Part shown: positions 1 to 12,400 of the stretch, one piece after another | How positions within the stretch are numbered: the stretch's first letter is position 1 | How the letters are laid out: each line of letters starts with the position of its first letter | NCBI GenBank assembly: GCA_037833965.1 | Contig: AP031353.1 | Span: forward strand, 28,708,501-28,772,500 | Length of the DNA stretch: 64,000 bases | Reading direction: 5' to 3' | From: Marchantia polymorpha subsp. ruderalis | Lineage: Eukaryota; Streptophyta; Marchantiopsida; Marchantiales; Marchantiaceae | Notes under the pieces: generated by a model | Told to the model about the DNA's origin: nothing | Databases searched by the model: none | Seen by the model: only the letters and a program-made list of their open reading frames with translations | Program-made: the position numbers and the translations under genes

Positions 1-445
1 TGGAGCCAATGGCTGACCGAGGCTGATAGTAGGTGTCCGGTCTTGCTCGTGTAGTGCTAGTGATTCTCTGATCATGGCCTTGAAATTCTTCCACAATGGC
101 CCGTCTCGGTGTGATTTGAACTCCGCGTAGGCTCTTTGGTTTTCTTCTCCCACCTCCAGAATCTCACTCGTCTTCCAGGTCTCCTTGCTGAAGAGAGGTG
201 ACCAACAGAGCTGTGCTTACACCTCATCGGTCATTCAATAATAACTCGAGTATAAAGCACCTGCACGATATCGTACACAATGAAATCAACCGCTTATAGA
301 GGTGAAGAGATTGGGCAATCAAGTGAAGTTGAGGCGATTTTGAGTTTCAGATGTCATCGCAAGAATCTTCAACAACAGACAAGTTACTGACGTCGGGTTC
401 TTGGTGGGCCTCTAACTTTAGGTTCACATTAGGTCTGCGTCGACC
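1..445 (+). promoter_or_regulatory. Upstream region of the cyclase gene with possible TATA box and upstream ORFs
   Basis: No recognisable gene. A TATAAAG string lies at 251-257, about 190 bases before the chosen start codon, and could be the core promoter. Two upstream ATGs follow: one at 280 opens a 36-codon frame ending at 390, and one at 351 opens a frame that runs past the main ATG out of frame. If transcription starts near 280 these would reduce translation of the main ORF; if it starts after 351 they are irrelevant. The start site is not visible from sequence alone. Confidence 0.3.
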
Positions 446-3400
446 ATGGAGAAGGCTACATCTTCTTCGGCGACTGATGTAGGGCAGAGTTCTACACAGA
501 CTTCTCCAAAATCTGAATCTCAATCGGCTACTGATGCCGAAACATTTCCTGTTGTCTTAGATGATATGGGAATTGAGCCGATTGTCAAGACTACAGTAGC
601 TCTTAGAGGAGGAAGACGAAGTGAAACCTCGTCTACTCGTATGCCCAGAGACGGTCATGGAAAGAAAATCGGGAGACAACGCCGAATGTCCACCGGAGCG
701 GTGAACAAGCCTCTTGAGGACACTGAAGCTTCTGAGTCGTCTGGGGGTCCTCAAGCAGCTTTTCAAGATGACTCTTTAGGATGGGAAGATTGGCAGGAGT
801 TCGTAACATCCGGAGATTATGTTGGCACTGACGTCGTTGCAGACACTAATGAATTATTGAAATTGCTTGATGCCTTGGAACCGTATGTTCCTCGTATGCT
901 TTTTGAAAGCAGTCTTTACGATCATGGTAATAATTCCAACTTCAAAAATGTTTGTCTCAAAATTGCCCTGATTTGTTCAACCGCGCGAAACCTCATTTCA
1001 TGCGCTACCATCGTTATCCTTTAGCAATCAATCATTCCTATGAAGCGAGAATACATACAACCTAAGCCGTGGTTGCTTACGTATGAAGGGTCCTGTATCG
1101 AGCTAGGCGGTGCAGTGCTGCAGGTGAGAAAAGATGAGCATACTAGAAACAATTTTTCACGTATGGAAGGTTAAACAGAACTCAAGAAAAAAAGAGCAGA
1201 CCACCAACTTTGATATGTGGATTGAGGTTACAGCAATATAATTTTCCTTTACAGTCAAAAGGACTCAATCTACTACCACTATAACATTTTCGTCACAAGA
1301 ATTTTATATTACATAGCACTTTGAAATGCGTCAAAAGTAAGCAATTCTCCTAATGCCGTCTACTTTTCACGAATCATGACGCTGAAAATACAGTGTGTTC
1401 GCCAGTGCACTGATTATCGATATACGTGTAACGTGGCAGACACTCAGTTGAGCAAAATACCGACAATTGACAGTTTATTCGGGGCAGTGATGATCGCCGA
1501 TATTACTGGATTTACAACCTTGACAGAAAGAGCTCTTACTTCTAAGCGTGGAACTGAGCTTGTGGAGGAACTGCTTGTGGCCATGAACAACTACTTCACG
1601 GAGGTGAGTTTCCTTCGTGAGTCTAAAAATCTCACACACTGATGATGAGAGGTTAATACAATAAGAGATTGTCAACAGTTCCTGGAATCAAGTTATGGTT
1701 TCGACTCAGCCTTGATACACCCTTTGATGGAATTGTCTGCAAAACTTGAATGTGACCCTCTCTTCTCATGGAATGGTAGATTGAGCTTCTATAGATGCCT
1801 TGTACCAAATTCTTGCCTGATACACCTAATACACCGAATATAATGTTGGACACCTAGTGCCTTCGCGGTACCTTGCATCCAACAGAACGCTATATTGGCC
1901 GACTGAAGAACTTGCTGGGTTGATTGAACAGGCAGGTGAGATTGTTTCGATGTTTGGAGGTGATATAATCAAGGTGAGAATCCAATCTACGAGAGTAGAA
2001 CCAATTATTTTAATTGCTTTCAAATTGAACTGCAACAAAATAGCAACGAGACCTACGATGGCTAGAAATCGCATGGTTTTCCTCTATGGGTAAGATAAAA
2101 TAGGAATAGGAAGTACTATACTCAGTATCCAGCTCCTTCGCACTCTGGCAGAGCAAGGTATGGCCTGTTAGAGCTTCAACCTATAGTAATTTGCCCAAAG
2201 AGCATGTTTGTCAAGAGGGTCTGTCAAATTCTTTTGTTTCTGATCCCAGCTTCGTCTTCATCTCGTCGTCACATGTTCCGGCCGTGCTTCTGGGAATGTT
2301 AGTAACGGGCTGGACATCGTTTTGACTTTCTAACTTCGTTCTGTAGGTACACGGGTCCTCTTTCATCGCATCAGTCGATAAGAGTCCTCAGTAATGAGAC
2401 ACAATGTCCTTCGACAGTGAAGGAGCATCTGAGCTTCTTACTCTATCGAGCACTTCCAGCTGTCTCCCCCTTCAAACTTTCTGTTCCAGATATCTCATAA
2501 TTTATTTCAGGTCAGTCTTCTCTTAATATCGGTGTCTTGTAGGTTGATTTGGGGGTTGCAGTTTATATTTGTTCACAAATTTAGGCAGTAAATACTTTTA
2601 CTCTTTTTGAAAAGAGACAAATGAAGTGACGTTTAAATATTGCAATTGTTAAAGAGAAGTTTTTTCGATTTCTTTCCATTGTCCAGGAAGGTCAAGGCAT
2701 GAATATTTCGCTGTGCTTGCTGCCTCATCAGTGAGGGACAGAAGACTGATGCAATGAGAGAAGAATCATGCACATAGGCCGTTATCTACTCATTGACATT
2801 CTTCTTGTTGATCGTTTCCGAATAGATCTCTTAGTCATATACCTACTACTGCGTACTAGCTGGTATTTGTTCATTTATGGTTGCAAAAACTCGTTCCTTT
2901 GCTCCTCAGACCTCAGACAATACGACCTACAACAATCTGTTAACTAGACGAATTGGTTGTCTGCACAGTATGCCGGCGATGCTATGATTATTTGTTTTCC
3001 CATACTCCCATCGATTGCGGAGGTGATTCTCGTACTTGACTGAACCCAGGACACTCCTTGTACAGGAAATTTGTCATTTTAGTTAGTTAATTAGTTTAAT
3101 TCCTTACAACTCCAGTTTTTTATATATTTCAAATTTCAAAGTGTATCCCTGTGATTTGTAACTCAAGCACTGAGAGAATTATCTCATCCATGATGTTTTT
3201 GCTGTGTTGAAAGACGAGATCTGCCCTTGCTTTGCGAGCAGCTGCATGTGGACTGGAGTTAATCACCAGTCTAGGTGCTTACACCCCTCAGGTGATTTCT
3301 TTTGTCTTCGTTTTAACTGTTCTTGATCTAGAGTAAGGAGCATTTGAGGTAGGTGTAGCTTCTACATGTGGCATACTTGAGCTCATGGCTTCCTTTCCAG

Positions 3401-6400
3401 TCTCTTCAAGTACATGGCCTAACCTGAAGTGAGGTTCTTCCGCTCATCAAAGTCATTGTCTCGTATGTAATTTAAGGCGCACGACTCTTAAGAAGGGACT
3501 GTATTTGTAGTCGCCGTTTGGAGACCAAGTTACTGATATCCACCCTAGGCTGATGATTAATCTTTGTATAGTGGAATTTGCAGAGCGATGAAAAGACGAT
3601 TTCCTATACCCCTAGGAATAGTTTTCTTACTCTCTGGTTGTTGATTGAGTGGTAATTTTTGCTTAACGTTCCTTCAGCTGGGAGGATATGGAGATACTTT
3701 GATCGCCAGTGATGGGAGGAAGAAAAAACATGAGATGATTAGGAGATTGCGGCCTTCCAGCCCGAGTCTTAGCAAGGAAATCAACACGGACAGGCATTTG
3801 AGTGTTCTGGTCGTTGATGATTACCTGATCAACCGTGTGGTCCTTAGGCAAATGCTCATCAAGCTTAACTGTGAGGTATTTATAAGTATTCATGCATATA
3901 GATATAAATGCCCATTAAACCTCTCTCCAAACCTTGCAAGGTTGGTTTATACCTGTAACGAGATTTGATGAGAGTAGGAAGCAAGGTTTTTGAACCGCGC
4001 AGGTAGGGGGTAGTTCTATCTTACTTTGAAGCGGTTGAAGCTAGTGTCTCATGTCCTCACATGTAGGTAAGAATTGCATCGAATGACCTCTGCAGGTTAT
4101 GGAGGCTGACAGTGGGAAGGAGGCAGTCGCAGCGAATACCAAGGAACAGTTTGATGCCATCTTCATGGATGTACACATGCCTGTGATGGATGGGTGTTTC
4201 GCAACCCGACTTATTCGACAGAGCAGTGAGTCCTCAATTGTTGCCTCCTGGGTGCAATTCAACTTCTATGTCATGTGAAGGTCAGAATACGAAACTATAT
4301 TTACCGTTCTAGTATACATGATAAGTCAGAGAAACATTCAGTCTTTCAAAGTCAAATAATTGGCTCACTAAAGATGTGAGTTTCAAAACAGTGTTTTATT
4401 CTTGTGCTCGCGAGTGGATCTTCGTTCTTGATTGTGGGAAGACAATGTTGGCTTACCGTCTTGGGTCAGTGAGCTGTTATGGGTTTTCCATTCAATGTGG
4501 GGGCGAAGACAATATTGAATGACATTTTGTTTCGTATCTTAAAGTAGCTGCTAGCATTCGGTGAATGTGACTTGTAACTAGTAAGAAAATTCGATGTTCA
4601 CCTGGTTCTTTCAGTATCTTACACATTGTTTGAATCTGCTGAACGCTTCACTGTGAACGATGATAGGCAGACCCACAACTCCAGTCATCGGGGTACGTAT
4701 TTCTCCCCGCAAAACTACGTTCGTACATCTCAATAAGTTACTTGTTACCTGACATTCTAGCCATATTGAAATATTTGATATCAGTTAGTTAGGCCTCTTG
4801 CACAGCAGTCTCTTCCAGTACATCCTGTATCAATTGTACTCCTTGATATCTAATATAAATATGTTTGACAGGCTAGTAGGGAATATATCAGAAAGGTCTC
4901 AGTAAGATCTGCTTTCCAAAAGGCCTTGTCAATCAAACTGTTTGTATTGCAGGTATGTACCAAATCTGACGATGATCTGAAGGGACGGTGCCTGATTGCT
5001 GGCATGGATCAGCTCCTTGTGAAACCTTTGGTTATGTCAGAGCTTGTTGCGGTTTTGAGAGGTCTGAAGTCTGTTCGTAGTAATGAAACCAGCTCTGACA
5101 GCTCTCGTACGGGAACAACAGCAGTTACCGAAATCGAAAAGGGGATTTATAAGCAGATTGACCCACCTAAGCATTCGAAACACAGAAACAGCAACGAGCT
5201 CATGCACCAGTCTGCAGCTGCGGTTCCGGATGCACCTGTTATCCTCACAATGAAAGTTCTTGTAGGAATCGGCCAGGTACAGAAGGCTTCCTTTATACTC
5301 ATGCTTAAATTACCATGTATTCTCCACAGGAATTGAATTTCAGGCCTCGTTCTTAACATTACACTTTCTTAAAAACGTATTAAGGCTCTCCATCTGTAAA
5401 AGTATGGTGTTGAGGCCTGAGACTTTTGATACCCCTTCGTCGCACCCACCAGGTTGGCATGGTGAGTGTTGGTGGAGGTTTGCAAATGCCTTCTGGAAAG
5501 CCTCGATGGGAGTACTTTATGGTAGACTTGCCAGTGCCTCCCGATATCGAGGCTCCCCTAAGTCGGAAGCCCTTGGAACAGCTTCGCATCTGTGAAGAAT
5601 ACGCGACTCCTGGTAATTTTTCTAACTTCAAAGAGCCCTAATCTTGAAGACACTTGCTAGTAGGCTTTATTGGCCTGGAGGATATCCAGTAACTTATTTC
5701 TTGCACATGTGAATTCAGCAGATGTTCAATGAATCACATGTGCAATACGTCATACTCTTCCAGTCTTTCAATAACTTCAAAAGAATATCCTGCGTATCAA
5801 GTCACAATTTTTGCTCCACAACACGGAGAGTTACTTTACAACATAAAATTCCTTGCTGATTGCAAATCGATCATCACACTTATTAGTACCTGTCTCTGAT
5901 CTGTCCACGAAACTCATCTTTGCTGACTCACAGTGCTTGACTGTGGAAAATTCTGATGTAAGCTCCCTTACGATGCCCCTATTTATTAGCATTAGGCTAA
6001 AAAAAATTACTTCTGCGTTGCTCTCATGTTGTGCATCAATGCCCTGTCTTGATACTCTATTTTTCCGGTCGCATCTTTAGCAAAGTTCGCTCTCTGGCTA
6101 CATCCTGCTCAATCACCGACACAGGCTCAATGATTTTACGTCCCAGACCTTCCATGCGTGGCTAGGGTTGATAGCATATTACAGATCAGGAGAGTCTAAT
6201 TTGATTATTGTACCGTTACATAAGAAGCCAGACTCGTCCCACTTCCGATATGAGAGAATTCTTTAAAAGTTTATTTGAAAATGACGTTCTATAATCACCC
6301 GAAAATATACCGTGTGAACCTAGTTACTTGATTCTACAAGGCTTCATCAATAGAAGTTGCAGTTATACACGATGTATTCAAAACAAGTTCTGACTCTACA

Positions 6401-9400
6401 ACCGAGTCACAAGATACGCGGATTGATCTGGTGAGGGGTTTTTCTAAACAGGAAGTGTAATCTTATCTCCAGAAGTCTGCGCTCTTTGTCAGAAGGATTG
6501 TAAATGGGAACTTTTGGCCGATGGATTTGCCCGACTTGTTTATGTTAAAACTCATTCGTATGAAATACCTCCACCAAGGACTCGTTTTGATGTCAGTCGG
6601 GTCCCGCCTGCCACTGTTATCCTGAAAAGGTATGGACTTGTAATGTGCTGATTATTCAGACGAATCTTGTGGTTCAATGTTCCACCTATATTTACTGAGT
6701 TTGTATTTCGTGACATCTTGTCCGCATACTTTGGTCAAATGAACCCTCCCTCCTCCCTTGTTGACTCATTCATACTTCGTGGACTTTCTCGAGCACTTAA
6801 TATCGTTATAAAACTGAAGAAGGACTACTCCATAATACTCGTCCACACGTTAAACCTTAAGACATATAATATAAGTGTAGCATACATATTGCTGTGGTTC
6901 CTTTCGTTTATTTCACATTTTCGAATAACCTAAGGCTCAGTAGATGTTCGGTATAGACTTTTTAGCGCCGGCGCAAGCCGGCGCTAAAAAGTCTATCATA
7001 GAAACAGTTACGGGTTGAGAGGAATGAGGAAGGGATGACCTTGTCAACACAGAAGTAGCCATATTCATCCTGCACGAAGCATTTTGTACACACATGGTCT
7101 AAACTCACCGTTCAAACTTCAGAAGAGGATCTAACTAGATCATCGATGAATGCACCTTCCAGGCTGATTTTAAAATTTGCGTTTTGGTTGTTGAAGAATT
7201 GCCTTTTGGAATTTAGTTCTAATGACGAGGTCGTTGGGATTTTGATCCTGTTCAGACACGCGTTGGCAGTAAGATATCAATGTCTTATGACTCCATGCTT
7301 AGGTACCTACCAGACATGTTAAGAAGCAAATTTGAAGCTGTTTCTGCTAAGGACGGCGGTGCAGCGGGTGCCAGGCCTGAAGTTCGACATGTGACATGTC
7401 TCTTCCTGTGCTTCCCTGGATTGTCAAACATGAGAGGCAACAACTCTGATCTCCTGAACAATGTTCAGAAGATAATGGTTGCTGTGCAGAGGTCCCTCCG
7501 GACATTTGATGGCTTGCTCGTTCAGTTCAAAATGGATGAAAAAGGTACTAAGGTATTGATGGCATTCGATAGTTATATAATACCTTCGTGATTTTCCACT
7601 ATTCAGATGTGACCTCCGTAGAGGAGCAATAAGGTTCATGAAAGTACTATTTTGGGTGAGTTACAGCTGGTAGCTGAAGCTACTAAGTTTTGAAAGAGAT
7701 AAGTCTAAACATAATGTCTTCAGCTGACGGGACTTGGTGGAGATACCTTAAACATCTATTGCTTGCAAGACAATGACGAAATCTCGCTCATCACAGGGTA
7801 TGTGATGCTTTGTGCATTTGGTCTTCCTGGAAATTTGCATGAAGACGATCCTAAAAGGGGTATTCAGACAGCACTAGAAGTTCATCAAAATATTACAGCA
7901 TTGGGTCAAACGACCGATATCGGTGTTACAACAGGAAAGCTTCTATGTACAGTTATTGGAGGCGAAAAAAGGCGCGAGTACACAGCTTTTGGAAACTGCA
8001 TCAATCTAAGTGCAAGGCTCATGAAAAAAGCAAACAACGAGGTAACCACATATACTTTAAGAGCTCTTGTGCCATTCTGCAAATGACGACGACGATGAAT
8101 CCAATTGAATAATTGTAGATCAAGAGTGTTCATCCTTGACAATGTCCAATAACTAACTATTACTGCAAATTTACTCAGCTGCATTTGCCATTTGCCTGCC
8201 GCCAATATTTATTGTCTGTATCTAACGAGAATTACAAGTATTGTTGCACATTCCGTGCTTGCTTAACATTGATTAGGCCTTTGCTTCACGCTTGCCGTAC
8301 TCCCGGGCCCTTGTCTGAAAGTTTTTAGGTTCAGCTCTTCGGATAAACTTACTCTCTTGATATATGTCTTCAGTGTATATGAGTTATGAGCGAGCATGAG
8401 TTAAGAACTGAACGTTTTTTTTTAGGATGTCGTAATCACACCTTCATTTGAGGTTGTCATGCTTACGGTGATGATAAAGCTCATGACTTTTCTCAGTTAA
8501 GAGCTGATTCACACAAGTCGTTTCTACCTTGTCCTTTTAAAAATCGATTAGCGCGCACGTTGGTATTCACTGAAGCGCTTATAAGTCCTATATGTGATAG
8601 TTATGTATATATAAAGTGATAGCTAATTGAAGCCGGCGTTCTCTAAGTGGTATGAAGGTTGTTGTTGAGTGAGTATAATGCAGGCTGTCTTCGTTTTGAT
8701 AAAATGGTGTCGAGTGACTGTGCAGTCTACTTCTAGTCAGGGCATTATCTCTGATTCCTGTTAGCTCACGGTTCTCAAGCCTGAATACATTTTCTTTTCT
8801 AATCTTCAATCTTTGGACCGTCAATGAAATTTTACTATTTGGAAGGTGAGAAGATAAAAGAAAACTGGGAGGTGCACAGTTGAGAGACGTACGGCTTTGA
8901 TGGACATGTGCTGCTTATGATGATGGAATCATCTACCTGCTATACTCACTGCTTACGTATACCTGCATGTTACTTCTCATTAAAGTCAAGATTAGACCTG
9001 ATCTGATCCGAGTCAAAGATTTTCTTTTTATTCGTAACGTTGTCGACGCACACAAGCACAAAGAGTTTACTGCAAAGTGTGCAAATTATTTCTTGGTTGG
9101 AATCGAGAATCTGGTTATATCAGGTTCCCAGAGTTTGTTAGAAGCCCAAAGTGACTCATCGATCAGCATTCATTAGATTCTGCACCCTGTGAGAGAACAT
9201 GTCAGGCTCCTCATACGTACTTCCACACAGTGCCCAGGCACTTTGTCCTACTAAACGGGGCTGTATTGACCACAGGAGTCAATGTTACCTGTTTGTCAAC
9301 TCCTCCCCTCCGTTGGAACCCATCTCTACTTGTGTCTGGCCTCCTTCCAAAAGCTTTCGTCCGATCTGACTCTACCTACACACCCACTGGCAGTCAGTAT

Positions 9401-12400
9401 GATGAAATCCACAGTCTGTGGGTACGACAGTGTGACAGTAGCTTCTTCTCCTAAGCCTTGTTGGTTCTTCGTGGCTATTCTGATAGGATTGCACTTTGTA
9501 AATATCTTTGACTATTTCCTCGAAGTCTTCTCTCGCTGGTTTGTACTATTTCCATATCTATGATATTCCTGATCTATCTGCTGCTTGACTTCAAGAGTCT
9601 TGGTTTTCGCTTTCACCGCTCAAGAAGACAAATTATGGTCTCTAAAAATCTCCAGTTGCTTGATAGTACCAGATTCGTGTATTTCTTGTTTGTAGGAAAT
9701 TTCAGAAATTAGAACTAGATCTGATTAACTACTGAATAAATCGTTGTTTGATTGTAACTATTTCAGGTCCTCATTGACTTGGAGACGTACAATTCGACAA
9801 GTGGCGAATTTGTAGCCGAGCCTCTACCTCCGATGAAAGTCAAAGGCAGAACAGGGCTAATTCATGTATACCGTGTAGTGAAGTATAATGCAGCTGCAGG
9901 TTCTGTGAGCCCCGTGAGACGCTTGTCCGATGAAGTTGGTTTTACTTCTGCTCGTGCTTCGATACAGGTTGAACTAACGGCTGACATTTTTGGGAGAAAA
10001 ACGGAATTGGACTTGGCCATCTCTAAGATTGAAGCTTTCATCACTAGGTCTTCTACCATTGAGGCCCATAAAGTGAAAAGAGGAAAGAGTGAACTATCAA
10101 ACATATGTGAAGTGCAACTTAAGGACGCTGAAAACAATGAGAGTAATTTGACCAACGAAGAATCTGTCAACGTCACAGACAGTTCATCAGAAATTACTCC
10201 ATCACTCGAGGAGATTTCGTTATTAGCCGAAGATGTTACGTGCTCTGCTATTGTCATAATTGGACAAGCAGGCATTGGGAAGACGAGGTTGATGAAGGCC
10301 ATCGGTATGCGCTTATTGAAGCACCGCGTTGAGATCATTGGCGTAGGTAGTGTGAACAGCAACATGTTGGTATACGGAGTATGGGGGAAGCTGCTTCTGG
10401 ATCTACTTCCTTTTGAACCAATTTCTTCTCCAGAGGAGAGAGGTCTCGTTGTCTTGAAATATCTAGATCCGGACTTACATGAACATGCACATTTGCTGAA
10501 GGATGTCATGAAAGTCCAGTTTAAGGTAATTCGAATCAAGGAGCCGGATGTAGGCTTCATGGTCAATCATGTGATATACCACTCAACAGCTAAGCAATGA
10601 GTTCACTCCAGGGCTCATTCCCATTACGGACAGAAGAGCGCTGGATTATGTGCTTCGCACTGAAGTAACTGCACACTGATCCCAAATGCTTCGGTCATTG
10701 CAGGATGCTAGTCTTGAAAAGAATGTTCAGAAAGAGCCGAAGAGATCACATATGTTAAGGCGGACATTCAGTGAACGAAGAGCCCCGAAGGTAACTAACT
10801 TCGGACTACTAGAGAAGATTTACGTTACATGAGGATCAAGCTGTCACAAAAAAGGTAATTGTTATGAAGTTGTTTGGGTTATGAACGAGTTTGGGGTTGA
10901 GTGAGTCTTTGGTAACAGGAAACAGGAAGGAGGGTTTCGTTCATGGCCAAAGTAGCAGCGCAGGGAGCTCTAATAATTGGAGGAAAGAGTTCACAACCAG
11001 AGCAAAGCGTACTAGAATCACTATCGCAGACACGCCCAGCTCTTGAAGGTGGTTCTGGATCCGAAATGGATCCCATGCATTCCACGGATGCAGAAGATGA
11101 ACGAACTCAGGTGACCAGCTTATCAGGAAGTTCTAAGTCGTTAAGTACAGAAAGCGCGACTTCCATCTCTGATACTGAGAATTTTGCATACAGTGCAGCA
11201 CAGAGACTTTTAGTTGATTCTGCGGTACTAATGTCTAGACGAGATTCTGAGGTGCTTTCCCCTGATACTAGAACACAAAGTCCATCTAACTCACCCGGCG
11301 ATGATAACATTGAACTTGACCTTCGAGCGGCAAGAAGGCGAAGTTCAACAGACTCGCACCTCAACAAAACTACTTCACCCGAGGTCAAGATTCAACGACT
11401 TGGAAAGTTGTTGCTAAGTCTGCTTCTTGCAGCTGCCAACAAGCCTCTTGTGATTTTTCTTGAGGATGCACATGTATCCTTCTGCCTCGTGACACCAATT
11501 GCAGCTGGTTACAGTTGTTTGCTTATCGGAGTGTCCTTTTCTGATATGAATCAGCGCAAATTGGAAGAAATTTTTCTAATTTGATTCAAATCAAAGACCC
11601 ACTCAAACTTGTCCTACAATCATTTGAGTTATTAATGTTCCACTGGACGTTGATACTGCTAAAGTTTCAATCAATGATTGCTTAATTGACGACTAAAGAT
11701 TGTCCATTAGTATTGGCCTGAACATAAATGCAGCGCGTCATGCCCGAGCCGTTGTGAAGCAACGAGCAAAGATTAACTGAAATAAATGCATGAGAATGGT
11801 GGAAAGAAAACCCGCAGTGGATAGGCTCCTTGACATGGATCAGCATATGGACTATCCTTCTTGGTCAGTGTTAAGAGAACTGAGTGAGCAGAAGAACAGT
11901 GGTATTCTGGTAATTGCTGCTTGCAGGTTTTGGGGTGTCCATGCTCCTAAGGATTTTACTGCACTTGTGGGGGCTCAGTCCACTCTCCAGTTGCATTTGA
12001 GGTGAGAATTCACGACGATTAATTTATATGTTTCCAATGAGTTGAATGTTGCCTCCACTTGCATATATTCTTGACATTTGTATCAATACAGGGTAAAAGG
12101 TATAAGCCTCAGGTTGTCTGCAGTCTTATTTATTGATTGAATGCCAAATCAAATATCGGTATGAACTGAGTTGTTTTAATGTTGCCTTAAAATGGTGTTC
12201 CTCGTTCCTGATCATAGTAGGTACATATGCAAGAAGAATCAAATGACAATCCTTGTATACCTACTCTATAATTACAAAATATCAATAAGTGCTTTACATG
12301 CATGTGAGATATTTGACATTAATGTTACATAATACTACAAATGAGGATATGGTTTCATTTAATAAGTTCAAAGTGTTAGATTTCTATAGGTTTCTTCCCA

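Noticed and set aside
7725..7796. Including the in-frame stretch just upstream of cyclase exon 13 as coding
   Set aside because: Splicing 7544 to 7797 gives the conserved DEKG-x-V-x-L-x-AFG motif without a gap; inclusion would break it.
9862..10566. 234-codon minus-strand frame opposite the cyclase ATPase exon
   Set aside because: Exact shadow of exon 14, whose plus-strand translation carries Walker A and family motifs.
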